A stretch of 64,000 nt of DNA, from NCBI RefSeq assembly GCF_030687145.1, contig NZ_CP117460.1, positions 2,666,001-2,730,000 of the forward strand, written 5' to 3'. The DNA comes from Pseudomonas sp. FP1742. Lineage in GTDB: Bacteria; Pseudomonadota; Gammaproteobacteria; Pseudomonadales; Pseudomonadaceae. Position 1 is the first letter of the stretch; every line of letters begins with the position of its first letter. The position numbers and the translations under genes are program-made. A model generated the notes under the pieces. The model was not told where the DNA came from, did no database searches, and worked only from the letters and a program-made list of their open reading frames with translations. Below are positions 46,548-56,100 of this stretch, piece after piece.

Positions 46548-49205
46548 ATGCGCACCGAACAACCGAAGATGATCTACCTGAAGGACTATCAGGCGCCTGA
46601 GTACCTGATCGACGAGACGCACCTGACCTTCGAGTTGTTCGAGGACCACAGCCTGGTCCATGCGCAACTGGTGATGCGCCGCAACCCTGAACGTGGCCCG
46701 GGCCTGCCGCCGCTGGTGCTCGACGGCCAGCAACTCGAGCTGCTGTCGGTGACCCTGGCCGACCAGGAGCTGAGCGTCGCCGACTACCAACTGACCGAGA
46801 ACCATCTGACCCTGCACCCGACCGCAACAAGCTTCACGGTCGACACCAGTGTCCGGATCCACCCGGAAACCAACACCGCGCTGGAAGGCCTGTACAAATC
46901 CGGCACCATGTTCTGCACCCAGTGCGAGGCCGAAGGTTTCCGCAAGATCACCTATTACCTCGACCGCCCGGATGTGATGAGCACGTTCACCACCACGGTG
47001 GTCGCCGAGCAGCACAGCTATCCGGTGCTGCTGTCCAACGGCAACCCGATTGCCTCAGGTCCCGGCGAAGACGGCCGGCACTGGGCGACCTGGGAAGACC
47101 CGTTCAAGAAACCGGCTTACCTGTTCGCGCTGGTGGCCGGTGACTTGTGGTGCGTCGAAGACACCTTCACCACCATGACCGAGCGCTCCGTGGCGCTGCG
47201 CATTTACGTCGAGCCAGAAAACATCGACAAGTGCCAGCACGCCATGAACAGCCTGAAGAAGTCCATGCGTTGGGACGAAGAAGTCTACGGTCGCGAGTAC
47301 GACCTGGACATCTTCATGATCGTCGCGGTCAACGACTTCAACATGGGCGCCATGGAAAACAAAGGCCTCAACATCTTCAACTCCAGCGCCGTGCTGGCCC
47401 GTGCCGAAACCGCTACCGACGCCGCGCACCAGCGGGTCGAAGCGATCGTCGCCCACGAATACTTCCACAACTGGTCGGGCAACCGCGTGACCTGCCGCGA
47501 CTGGTTCCAGCTGTCGCTGAAGGAAGGCTTCACCGTGTTCCGCGATTCGGAGTTCTCCGCCGACATGAACTCGGCCACGGTCAAGCGCATCCAGGACGTG
47601 GCGTACCTGCGCACCCACCAGTTCGCCGAAGATGCCGGCCCCATGGCCCACGCCGTGCGCCCGGACAGCTTCATCGAGATTTCCAACTTCTACACCCTGA
47701 CCGTGTACGAAAAGGGTTCGGAAGTGGTCGGCATGATCCACACCTTGCTTGGCGCTGACGGCTTCCGCAAAGGCAGCGACCTGTACTTCGAGCGCCATGA
47801 CGGCCAGGCCGTGACCTGTGACGACTTCATCAAGGCCATGGAAGATGCCAACGGCGTCGACCTGACCCAGTTCAAGCGCTGGTACAGCCAGGCCGGCACA
47901 CCGCGTTTGGCGGTGAGCGAGACCTACGACGCCGCGGCAAAAACCTACAGCCTGACCTTCCGTCAAAGCTGCCCGGAAACTCCGGACAAGGTGGAAAAAC
48001 TGCCGTTCGTGATTCCGGTGGAACTGGGCCTGCTGGACAGCAAGGGCGGCGAGATTGCCCTGCGTCTCGCCGGTGAAGCCAGTGCTCAAGGCACCTCGCG
48101 GGTTATTTCGGTGACTGAAGCCGAGCAGACCTTCACCTTCGTCGACATCGCTGAAAAGCCCCTGCCTTCGTTGCTGCGCGGCTTCTCGGCACCGGTGAAG
48201 CTGAGCTTCCCGTACGACCGCGATCAACTGATGTTCCTGATGCAGCACGACAGCGATGGTTTCAACCGCTGGGATGCCGGTCAGCAATTGTCGGTGCAGG
48301 TGCTGCAAGAGCTGATCACTCAGCAGCAGAAGGGCGAAGCGCTGGTGCTGGACCAGCGTTTGGTTGCAGCGCTGCGTACTGTGCTGTCCGACGAGACGCT
48401 GGATCAGGCCATGGTCGCCGAAATGCTCTCGCTGCCGGGCGAGGCGTACCTGACTGAGATCAGTGAAGTGGCTGATGTAGACGCCATTCACACGGCTCGC
48501 GAGTTTGCCCGTAAGCAATTGGCTGAAGGTTTGTTCGAGGCCTTATGGCTGCGTTATCAGGCCAACCGCGATCTGTCGAAGAAAACCCCGTATGTGGCCG
48601 AGGCCGAGCATTTCGCCCGCCGCGCGCTGCAAAACATTGCACTGTCTTACCTGATGCTCAGCGGCAAGCCGGAAGTTCTGTCGGCGACCCTTGAGCAGTT
48701 CGACACCAGCGACAACATGACCGAGCGTCTGACGGCGTTGGCGGTGCTGGTGAATTCGCCGTTCGAAGAGCAGAAAGCCACGGCATTGGCGACCTTCGCC
48801 GAGCACTTCAAGGACAATCCGCTGGTTATGGACCAGTGGTTCAGTGTCCAGGCGGGCAGCACGTTGCCCGGTGGTCTGGAGCGAGTCAAAGCCTTGATGC
48901 AACACCCGGCGTTCAACATCAAGAACCCGAACAAGGTGCGCGCACTGGTCGGCGCGTTTGCCGGGCAGAACCTGATCAACTTCCACGCGGCCGACGGTTC
49001 CGGGTATCGGTTCCTGGCGGATCTGGTGATTGAGCTCAACGGTTTCAATCCACAGATTGCTTCTCGTCAGCTGGCGCCGCTGACGCGCTGGCGCAAGTAC
49101 GACAACGGCCGTCAGGCGTTGATGAAAGGCGAGCTGGAGCGGATTCTCGCTTCGGGGCAGCTGTCCAGCGATGTGTACGAAGTGGTCAGCAAGAGCCTGG
49201 CCTGA
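46548..49205 (+). CDS. pepN: Aminopeptidase N
   Basis: M1-family zinc aminopeptidase of 885 residues. The exopeptidase motif 'GAMENKGLN' starts at Gly267; the zinc site is His303-Glu304-x-x-His307 in 'HEYFHNWSGN' with the third ligand Glu326 in 'LKEGFTVF'. The C-terminal half is the alpha-solenoid domain of gamma-proteobacterial PepN. The start at 46548 follows an AAGGA site, ten bases after the DUF2797 stop. It degrades peptides in the cytoplasm. Confidence 0.95.
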   Translation: MRTEQPKMIYLKDYQAPEYLIDETHLTFELFEDHSLVHAQLVMRRNPERGPGLPPLVLDGQQLELLSVTLADQELSVADYQLTENHLTLHPTATSFTVDTSVRIHPETNTALEGLYKSGTMFCTQCEAEGFRKITYYLDRPDVMSTFTTTVVAEQHSYPVLLSNGNPIASGPGEDGRHWATWEDPFKKPAYLFALVAGDLWCVEDTFTTMTERSVALRIYVEPENIDKCQHAMNSLKKSMRWDEEVYGREYDLDIFMIVAVNDFNMGAMENKGLNIFNSSAVLARAETATDAAHQRVEAIVAHEYFHNWSGNRVTCRDWFQLSLKEGFTVFRDSEFSADMNSATVKRIQDVAYLRTHQFAEDAGPMAHAVRPDSFIEISNFYTLTVYEKGSEVVGMIHTLLGADGFRKGSDLYFERHDGQAVTCDDFIKAMEDANGVDLTQFKRWYSQAGTPRLAVSETYDAAAKTYSLTFRQSCPETPDKVEKLPFVIPVELGLLDSKGGEIALRLAGEASAQGTSRVISVTEAEQTFTFVDIAEKPLPSLLRGFSAPVKLSFPYDRDQLMFLMQHDSDGFNRWDAGQQLSVQVLQELITQQQKGEALVLDQRLVAALRTVLSDETLDQAMVAEMLSLPGEAYLTEISEVADVDAIHTAREFARKQLAEGLFEALWLRYQANRDLSKKTPYVAEAEHFARRALQNIALSYLMLSGKPEVLSATLEQFDTSDNMTERLTALAVLVNSPFEEQKATALATFAEHFKDNPLVMDQWFSVQAGSTLPGGLERVKALMQHPAFNIKNPNKVRALVGAFAGQNLINFHAADGSGYRFLADLVIELNGFNPQIASRQLAPLTRWRKYDNGRQALMKGELERILASGQLSSDVYEVVSKSLA

Positions 49206-49240
49206 TATTGACACCGCGGGCTGCCAGGCAGACCGCGGTG

Positions 49241-49343
49241 CCTTCTTCGCGAGCAAACCCGCTCCCACATTAGATCTCTATCCGCCATAGGTCATGCGAA
49301 CACCCGAGATCAAATGTGGGAGCGGGCTTGCTCGCGAAGGCGT
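49241..49343. repeat. REP doublet after pepN
   Basis: Facing REP units cttcgcgagcaaacccgct (from about 49244) and gagcgggcttgctcgcgaa (to about 49339). It probably protects or ends the pepN transcript. The rest of the 405-base gap (49344-49610) contains no gene that I recognise and must hold the promoter of the next operon. Confidence 0.85.
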
Positions 49344-49610
49344 CAGACCAGACACCGCTATCACACGATCAAAATTACCCCTCGAAATACCTCCCCATTC
49401 ACCCACACCCCATATCGCCCTGGTTAACAAAACATAACGCGGCGTCGATTGTCAGACCTTTCCAAACCCCGATAGGATAAGCCCAGCTTCCGAAGGGGCT
49501 CTGGATTGCGGGTTTCAGGACTATGCTTCTGAATAGGGCAATTCCGGTGAGCACCCCTTACGGCGCCCTGAAGGGTTGAACGACCTAACAATAATAATGG
49601 GGGAAGGTCT

Positions 49611-50678
49611 ATGAGTGAGCCTGTCATGGGTGTGAGTATTTGCCGCCCGCCGGCGTTACGCAGATTCGCGTTGCTGGCTACAGCGCTCTCGCTGTTGGGT
49701 TGTGCGGTGTTGTCGGCCCCTGTGCTGGCCGCTGCCGCGCCGACCTCCGACGTGGTTTATTCCATTGAATCCGCCAAGGCCAGCAAAGGCCTGATGCTCG
49801 ATGTCGTGCATGCCGGCAAACGCCTGGTGGCGGTCGGCGATCGCGGGCATATTCTGTATTCCGATGACCAGGGCGCGACCTGGACCCAAGCCAAGGTGCC
49901 GACCCGGCAACTGCTGACGGCGGTATTTTTCGTCGATGACAAACACGGTTGGGCGGTCGGCCATGACGCGCAGATCCTCGCCAGTGAAGACGGCGGGGTC
50001 ACCTGGACCAAACAATTCGAAGACCTGCGACGCGAATCGCCGCTGCTGGATGTCTGGTTCAAGGACGTCAACAGCGGCTTTGCCGTGGGCGCCTACGGTG
50101 CCTTGCTGGAAACCACCGACGGTGGCAAAAACTGGGAAGATGTCAGCGATCGCCTGGACAACGAAGACCAGTACCACCTCAACGCCATTGCCGCGGTCAA
50201 GGACTCCGGCATTTTCATCGTCGGCGAGCAGGGCAGCATGTTCCGTTCCGCCGATGAGGGGCAGACCTGGGAAAAGCTTGAAGGCCCCTACGAGGGCTCG
50301 CTGTTCGGCGTGATCGGCACCGCGCAACCGGGCACGCTGCTGGTCTACGGCTTGCGGGGCAATCTCTACCGCTCCACGGATTTCGGCACCACCTGGGAAC
50401 AGGTCGAACTCAAGGCTGCACGGGGTGCGCTGGAATTCGGCCTGTCCGGCGCCACGCTGCTCGACGACGGCTCCATCGTGATCGTCGGCAACGGCGGCAG
50501 TGTCATTCGCAGCAGCGACGACGGCGAAACCTTCAGCGTGTTCAACCGTCCCGATCGCATTTCCGTCTCGTCGGTCACGGCGGCGGGTAACGGTAATCTG
50601 ATTCTGGCTGGCCAGGGCGGCGTGCGCGTCACCTCGCCAACCGGCGCAGAGAATGGAACAAACGGGTCGTCCAAATGA
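49611..50678 (+). CDS. YCF48-like/BNR-repeat exported protein
   Basis: A 355-residue exported protein with a signal peptide (about 15-42, cleaved after 'VLAAAAP'). At least six propeller repeats follow, each with 'G-x-x-G-x-(I/L)-x-x-(S/T)-x-D-x-G-x-(T/N)-W': for example 'VGHDAQILASEDGGVTWTK' and 'VGEQGSMFRSADEGQTWEK'. Plant and cyanobacterial YCF48 assists photosystem II assembly; here it is paired with an RND transporter, so it more likely serves as a periplasmic partner. The ATG follows GGGGGAAGG. Confidence 0.87.
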   Translation: MSEPVMGVSICRPPALRRFALLATALSLLGCAVLSAPVLAAAAPTSDVVYSIESAKASKGLMLDVVHAGKRLVAVGDRGHILYSDDQGATWTQAKVPTRQLLTAVFFVDDKHGWAVGHDAQILASEDGGVTWTKQFEDLRRESPLLDVWFKDVNSGFAVGAYGALLETTDGGKNWEDVSDRLDNEDQYHLNAIAAVKDSGIFIVGEQGSMFRSADEGQTWEKLEGPYEGSLFGVIGTAQPGTLLVYGLRGNLYRSTDFGTTWEQVELKAARGALEFGLSGATLLDDGSIVIVGNGGSVIRSSDDGETFSVFNRPDRISVSSVTAAGNGNLILAGQGGVRVTSPTGAENGTNGSSK

Positions 50679-50706
50679 GCCGGGCAAATAATAAGAAGGC
50701 GGGTCT

Positions 50707-53091
50707 ATGACATCCTTAAGCACTCCTCATCAGGACAAGGCGACGTTTCTTGAGCGCCTGATCTTCAACAACCGCCCGGCGGTGATCGTCATCTGCCTGC
50801 TGGTCAGTATTTTCCTGTTCTGGCAGGCGACGCTGATCCGACCGTCCACCAGCTTCGAAAAAATGATCCCGCTCGAGCATCCGTTCATTGAAAAAATGAT
50901 GGAGCACCGCAACGATCTGGCGAACCTGGGCAACACGGTGCGGATTTCCGTGGAAGCCACCGATGGCGACATCTTCTCCAAGGAGTACATGGAAACCCTG
51001 CGCCAGATCAACGACGAGGTGTTCTACATCTCCGGCGTCGACCGTTCCGGCCTCAAGTCGCTGTGGAGCCCGAGCGTGCGCTGGACCGAGGTGACGGAGG
51101 AGGGCTTCGCCGGTGGTGAAGTGATCCCCCAGAGCTATAACGGTTCCCAGCAAAGCCTCGACCTGTTGCGCAACAATGTGCTCAAGTCCGGGCAGGTCGG
51201 GCGCCTGGTGGCCAACGACTTCAAGTCGAGCATCGTCGACATCCCGCTGCTGGAGTCCTACCCGGACCCGCAAGACCAGGGCAAGTTACTGGCGCTGGAC
51301 TACCGCAAGTTCTCGCATGAACTTGAAGACAAGATCCGCAACAAGTTCGAAGCCCAGAACCCTAACGTGAAGATCCACATTGTCGGGTTCGCCAAGAAAG
51401 TCGGCGACCTGATCGATGGGCTGGTCATGGTGGTGATGTTTTTCGGCGTCGCCTTCGTCATCACCCTGATCCTGCTGTACTGGTTCACCAACTGCATGCG
51501 CAGCACCGTGGCGGTACTGAGTACGACACTGGTGGCGGTGGTCTGGCAGCTGGGCTTGATGCACTTTTTCGGCTTCGGGCTGGATCCGTACTCGATGCTG
51601 GTGCCGTTTCTGATCTTCGCCATCGGGATTTCCCATGGCGTGCAGAAAATCAACGGTATCGCCTTGCAGTCCAGCGAGGCGGACAACGCACTGACTGCGG
51701 CACGGCGCACATTCCGTCAGTTGTTCCTGCCGGGGATGATCGCGATCCTCGCGGATGCGGTGGGCTTTATCACGCTGCTGATCATCGACATCGGCGTGAT
51801 TCGCGAACTGGCCATCGGCGCGTCCATCGGCGTGGCGGTGATCGTGTTCACCAACCTGATCCTGCTGCCGGTAGCGATTTCCTACGTCGGTATCAGTAAA
51901 CGCGCCGTCGACCGCAGCAAGAAAGACGCGCACCGCGAGCATCCGTTCTGGCGCCTGCTGGCGAACTTCGCCAGCCCGAAAGTGGCACCGGTTTCCATTG
52001 CCCTGGCGCTGATCGCTTTCGGCGGTGGCCTCTGGTACAGCCAGAACCTGAAAATCGGCGACCTCGACCAGGGCGCGCCGGAATTGCGTCCGGACTCGCG
52101 TTACAACAAGGACAACAGCTTCATCATCAACAACTACTCCACCAGTTCCGACGTGTTGGTAGTGATGGTCAAGACCAAGCCCGAAGGTTGCTCGCGCTAT
52201 GAAGCCATGGCACCGATCGACGAGCTGATGTGGAAGATGCAGAACACCGAGGGCGTGCAGTCGGCGATCTCGCTGGTGACCGTGTCCAAGCAGATGATCA
52301 AGGGCATGAACGAGGGCAACCTGAAATGGGAAACCCTGTCGCGTAACCCGGACGTGCTGAACAACTCCATCGCCCGCGCCGATGGCCTGTACAACAACAA
52401 TTGCTCCCTGGCCCCGGTGCTGGTGTTCCTCAACGATCACAAGGCCGAAACCCTGGATCGCGCGGTGCATGCGGTGCAGGACTTTGCCAAGGACAACAAC
52501 AAGGAAGGCCTGGAGTTCATCCTCGCCGCCGGTAACGCCGGGATCGAGGCCGCCACCAACGAGGTGATCAAGCGCTCCGAACTGACCATTCTGGTTCTGG
52601 TGTACATCTGCGTCGCGACCATGTGCATGATCACCTTCCGGTCCTGGGCGGCGACCTTGTGCATCGTACTGCCGCTGGTGCTGACCTCGGTCCTCGGCAA
52701 CGCCCTGATGGCGTTCATGGGCATCGGCGTGAAAGTGGCGACCTTGCCGGTGGTGGCGCTGGGGGTGGGGATTGGCGTGGACTACGGCATCTACATCTAC
52801 AGCCGTCTGGAAAGCTTCCTGCGTGCCGGTCTGCCGTTGCAAGAGGCGTACTACCAGACGCTGAAGTCCACCGGTAAAGCCGTGTTGTTCACCGGTCTGT
52901 GCCTGGCAATCGGCGTGTGCACCTGGATCTTCTCGGCGATCAAGTTCCAGGCTGACATGGGCCTGATGCTGACCTTCATGCTGCTCTGGAACATGTTCGG
53001 CGCACTGTGGTTGTTGCCGGCACTGGCGCGGTTCCTGATCAAGCCGGAAAAACTGGCGGGGCAGAAGGGCAACTCGCTGTTTGCTCACTAG
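50707..53091 (+). CDS. RND/MMPL-family transporter
   Basis: Inner-membrane transporter of 794 residues with the twelve-helix, two-loop plan of the MMPL/HAE branch: one helix at about 20-40, a large periplasmic loop, then five helices from about 238, repeated in the second half from about 415. 'GIGVDYGIYIYSRLESFLRAGLPLQEAYYQTLKSTGKAVLFTG' is the second-half signature. It lies 28 bases after the YCF48-like gene and shares its transcript. Cargo is unknown; relatives move lipids or hopanoids. Confidence 0.88.
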   Translation: MTSLSTPHQDKATFLERLIFNNRPAVIVICLLVSIFLFWQATLIRPSTSFEKMIPLEHPFIEKMMEHRNDLANLGNTVRISVEATDGDIFSKEYMETLRQINDEVFYISGVDRSGLKSLWSPSVRWTEVTEEGFAGGEVIPQSYNGSQQSLDLLRNNVLKSGQVGRLVANDFKSSIVDIPLLESYPDPQDQGKLLALDYRKFSHELEDKIRNKFEAQNPNVKIHIVGFAKKVGDLIDGLVMVVMFFGVAFVITLILLYWFTNCMRSTVAVLSTTLVAVVWQLGLMHFFGFGLDPYSMLVPFLIFAIGISHGVQKINGIALQSSEADNALTAARRTFRQLFLPGMIAILADAVGFITLLIIDIGVIRELAIGASIGVAVIVFTNLILLPVAISYVGISKRAVDRSKKDAHREHPFWRLLANFASPKVAPVSIALALIAFGGGLWYSQNLKIGDLDQGAPELRPDSRYNKDNSFIINNYSTSSDVLVVMVKTKPEGCSRYEAMAPIDELMWKMQNTEGVQSAISLVTVSKQMIKGMNEGNLKWETLSRNPDVLNNSIARADGLYNNNCSLAPVLVFLNDHKAETLDRAVHAVQDFAKDNNKEGLEFILAAGNAGIEAATNEVIKRSELTILVLVYICVATMCMITFRSWAATLCIVLPLVLTSVLGNALMAFMGIGVKVATLPVVALGVGIGVDYGIYIYSRLESFLRAGLPLQEAYYQTLKSTGKAVLFTGLCLAIGVCTWIFSAIKFQADMGLMLTFMLLWNMFGALWLLPALARFLIKPEKLAGQKGNSLFAH

Positions 53092-53106
53092 GCGTCAGCC
53101 TGAACC

Positions 53107-53138
53107 AAAAAGCCGCAACTCAGGTTGCGGCTTTTTTA
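53107..53138. terminator. Bidirectional rho-independent terminator after the RND gene
   Basis: AAAAAGCCGCAAC / GTTGCGGCTTTTTT with a 4-base loop gives a strong hairpin with A and T tracts on the two sides. It can end both the RND transcript and the converging giant-protein transcript. Confidence 0.93.
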
Positions 53139-53154
53139 TGGGGGAGCGAATCAC

Positions 53155-56100
53155 TCAGCGTGGTTGTAGCGTCAGGAATGCACTGTTGGCCAGTTCCTTG
53201 CTGATGATCCCGCGGTGGATATCGATTTTCTGTTTCGGATCTGTAGCCTTGGCCATCGCCGATTCGTAGGTTTCGAAGCGTTGTTCACTGGTTTTCAGAT
53301 GGGCCTGGGTATATTGCGCCTTGGCATCGTTGGAGCGTGCATAGTGAAAATGCGCGTACCACCAGGGTTGATCGTCTTTGTTCAACAGGACGTACTCCTG
53401 CATGAAGTCTTTACGTCCGGTTTTCAGTTGCACGCGATTGCCGATCATGCGCGGGTAAACCTCCTTGCACCGTAACAGATACTCCACACCCTCACTGCTG
53501 GGGGGCTGGGCCAGTGTCATGCGGATGCGCAGTTCCGATGCCTTACTGTCGAGGGCTCGCGCGTGATCGCGTAAATCGCTGATTAACGAGGCATCTTGTT
53601 CCCGGTTTGGCGAGGGTGCCTCATGATGTTCAAGGCCCTCGGCATACCCGGTCAGCTTTTGTGCTTCGCGTTGCAATTGCTCTTCAATTTCCTTGGGTGA
53701 GCTTGCGCGTTGCGCGTAACCCTCGATTTTCCTTACCTGCTTGTCGACATTGGCGATGGCCTTGCGGGCATCCCCTTTGAGCTGTGCGTAGGAGTGCGCG
53801 GAGGCCTTGGGTGCGGGTTGCCTGACCTCGACCATTTCTACCCAGACATTCGGCTCATGTTCATGGAAAGAAGCCAGTGGCGCATCTTCGAGTGGACCGT
53901 TGATATCAACAATGTCTCCGCCCTGGTTAGCCACGCGGGGGCGAATATCGCCGATCAGAGTGCCCTTGGCGGTTTTGATGACCCGTTTGCGACTGGCCCA
54001 TGAAGAGGGGCGCTGGATCGGGGGCTTGCTGGTTCCGGGTGAAGGCGGAGCGGGCTCGGAGGCCGAAGGTTGCGGGAGGTTTTGAAGGTCGTCGGCCAGA
54101 CGTCGCTCGGCATCGAGGCGCAGTTCACCGATGATCTCTCGCAGGCGATTGAAAGCCGCCGGCTGTAAATCTTCGGCATTGAAGATACCGATACTTTCAA
54201 GCCCGTCGAGTGCTTTGCGGTAGTGATCGACCAGGTTGTCCAGAACGGCGATCCGATCGCTGCTGTTATACGTGCGAGACGTTTGCAGTTCGGAATGGGA
54301 GCGAGACAGCAACATCAGGGGATCGAGTGCGCGTTCGAGTGGGGCCATGGTGGCGCTCCCCAGTTCCTTCAGGCTGAGAATCCGCAAGATGCTCAGTTGG
54401 TAGGACTTGACTCGCAAGGCGGTCAATTCATTCTCGGAGCGATTGTCGGTCAACCGTTTCCAGTCCTCCAAGCCCAAGCGAGACAGGTGTTTAAGCTCCG
54501 CAAGTCGGCTCTCTGCTTCTTCGTAGAACCTGATCATGGTTTCGTTGACTTCGGAGGTCCTGCGCATGAATTCGAAGTATCGATCCAGTACGACGTTGCC
54601 CTTGTCCTTGATTGCTTCGCGCAAGTGTTCGATACCGCGGGTCAAGTCCGCGTAAGTTCGATTGGTGGCTTCCCGTTCCCGGTCGGCGATGACAACACGT
54701 TTGCGCGCGTTGTTGATGAGATTCTCCAGCAGGCTGCGCTGCAGGTTTGGATCGGGGTCGGATTTGCTCAGAGCGCTTTTTTCGCGGATTTCGGCAAGCG
54801 CCGTGACATAGGTTTCGCTCTGTTTGTCCAGCTCGTCCGCGAACCGTTGGCGAAAAGTCGCGCGATCCTGCTCGCTGCTGGCGGGGTCGTTTTTTTTCAG
54901 CTCCATCAGTTTTTCCGCGATATCAACGCGTTTTTGCACCTGTGTCTGCTGCTGCAAAAACTCCTGGAGATTCAGTTCCAGCAGGCTGATGCGTTGCTGT
55001 TTGCTCTCACGCAGGGCATCCCGCCTGGCGTTACGTCCTCCGCCGAGCAGTTTCAGCCCTTGATCCAGCGTCCACCGGCCATACCCATCGGTTTTGAGCT
55101 TGATGCCCGGATGGTCGGGATGCTCGGGATGTACCAGGTAGACCTCACCGAAACCGGGCACGACGCTCACGCGAAACAGCAGGCCGGCGATCGTGGCGTG
55201 CCATTTGTTGTCGATGCGGTACAGCCCCTTGAACGGACCGGTTGCAACGGGCTCTGGCTGGGACGCCGGCCATGCAACCTTGACCGCCAGCAGCTTGTTG
55301 AACAGCCGCGCCGAGGTCGAGTCCCGAGCGGTCGACAGGTTGAAATCCAGCAACGTATTGCCACTGCCCGGCGGTTCGGAGGGCAGTCCGGGTGTTTCTT
55401 GAGTGATGGTTGTCTCGGGATGCAGCAAGTCCAGTGGCAACAGACGCCGCAGCGAATCGAGGGTCACCGGAGCGTCTTTGCCCATGCGCTCTGGCGCCAG
55501 TGCAGGCCGTTCACCTTGAGTTCGTGCGACATGCAAAAGGAGCAGGCCGATGTTCAAGAGCACATCGATCCAGGCCAGATTCCGGGCAGCCGGGTCATCA
55601 CTGTCCAGTGCGGGCAGGTCGTTGATCAGGCTGTGGGTGATTTGCAGCATCCAGCCCACCAGCATCGCCGGGCCGCGTAATAGTGGCAGTACCAGGTTGT
55701 TAAAGACCAGCCAGCCACCCTCAAGGATGATCGCCCAACGGCTTTCGGCATTGGACACCGCTTGCCTGTCAGCCAGATCGGCCAGCGCCCGGGCGTTGCT
55801 GGCGAACAGGCTGGCCGGCAATCGACCTTCCTCCACTGCACTGAGCCACTGGGCCGCAGCTTCGTCGCCTGCCAGAATCGCCGGTTTCGGCTTGTCGGGC
55901 GGCGAGAACTCGTCGCCGATGTGAAAGTGGTTGATATGCGGTTCGTTGAAACCGTTGTTGTCGTAAACCGGACGTGCGCGGTCCGGGAGCCAGGTCAGCA
56001 CGCTGGTTTGCAGCGCGCCCTGTTGCGCGACCGCTTTGAGCAAGTCGCTGCGTGCGGCGTATTGCTGCAGTGATGGGGTGTACAACGGGCGATAGAGGAT

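Noticed and set aside
51286..53088. 600-codon open frame on the minus strand opposite the RND gene
   Set aside because: Very high His and Gln content with no domain; the plus strand encodes a full RND transporter.
54223..55680. 485-codon open frame on the plus strand inside the giant gene
   Set aside because: The opposite frame is continuous over 4.7 kb with a good start site; the shorter frame is a shadow.
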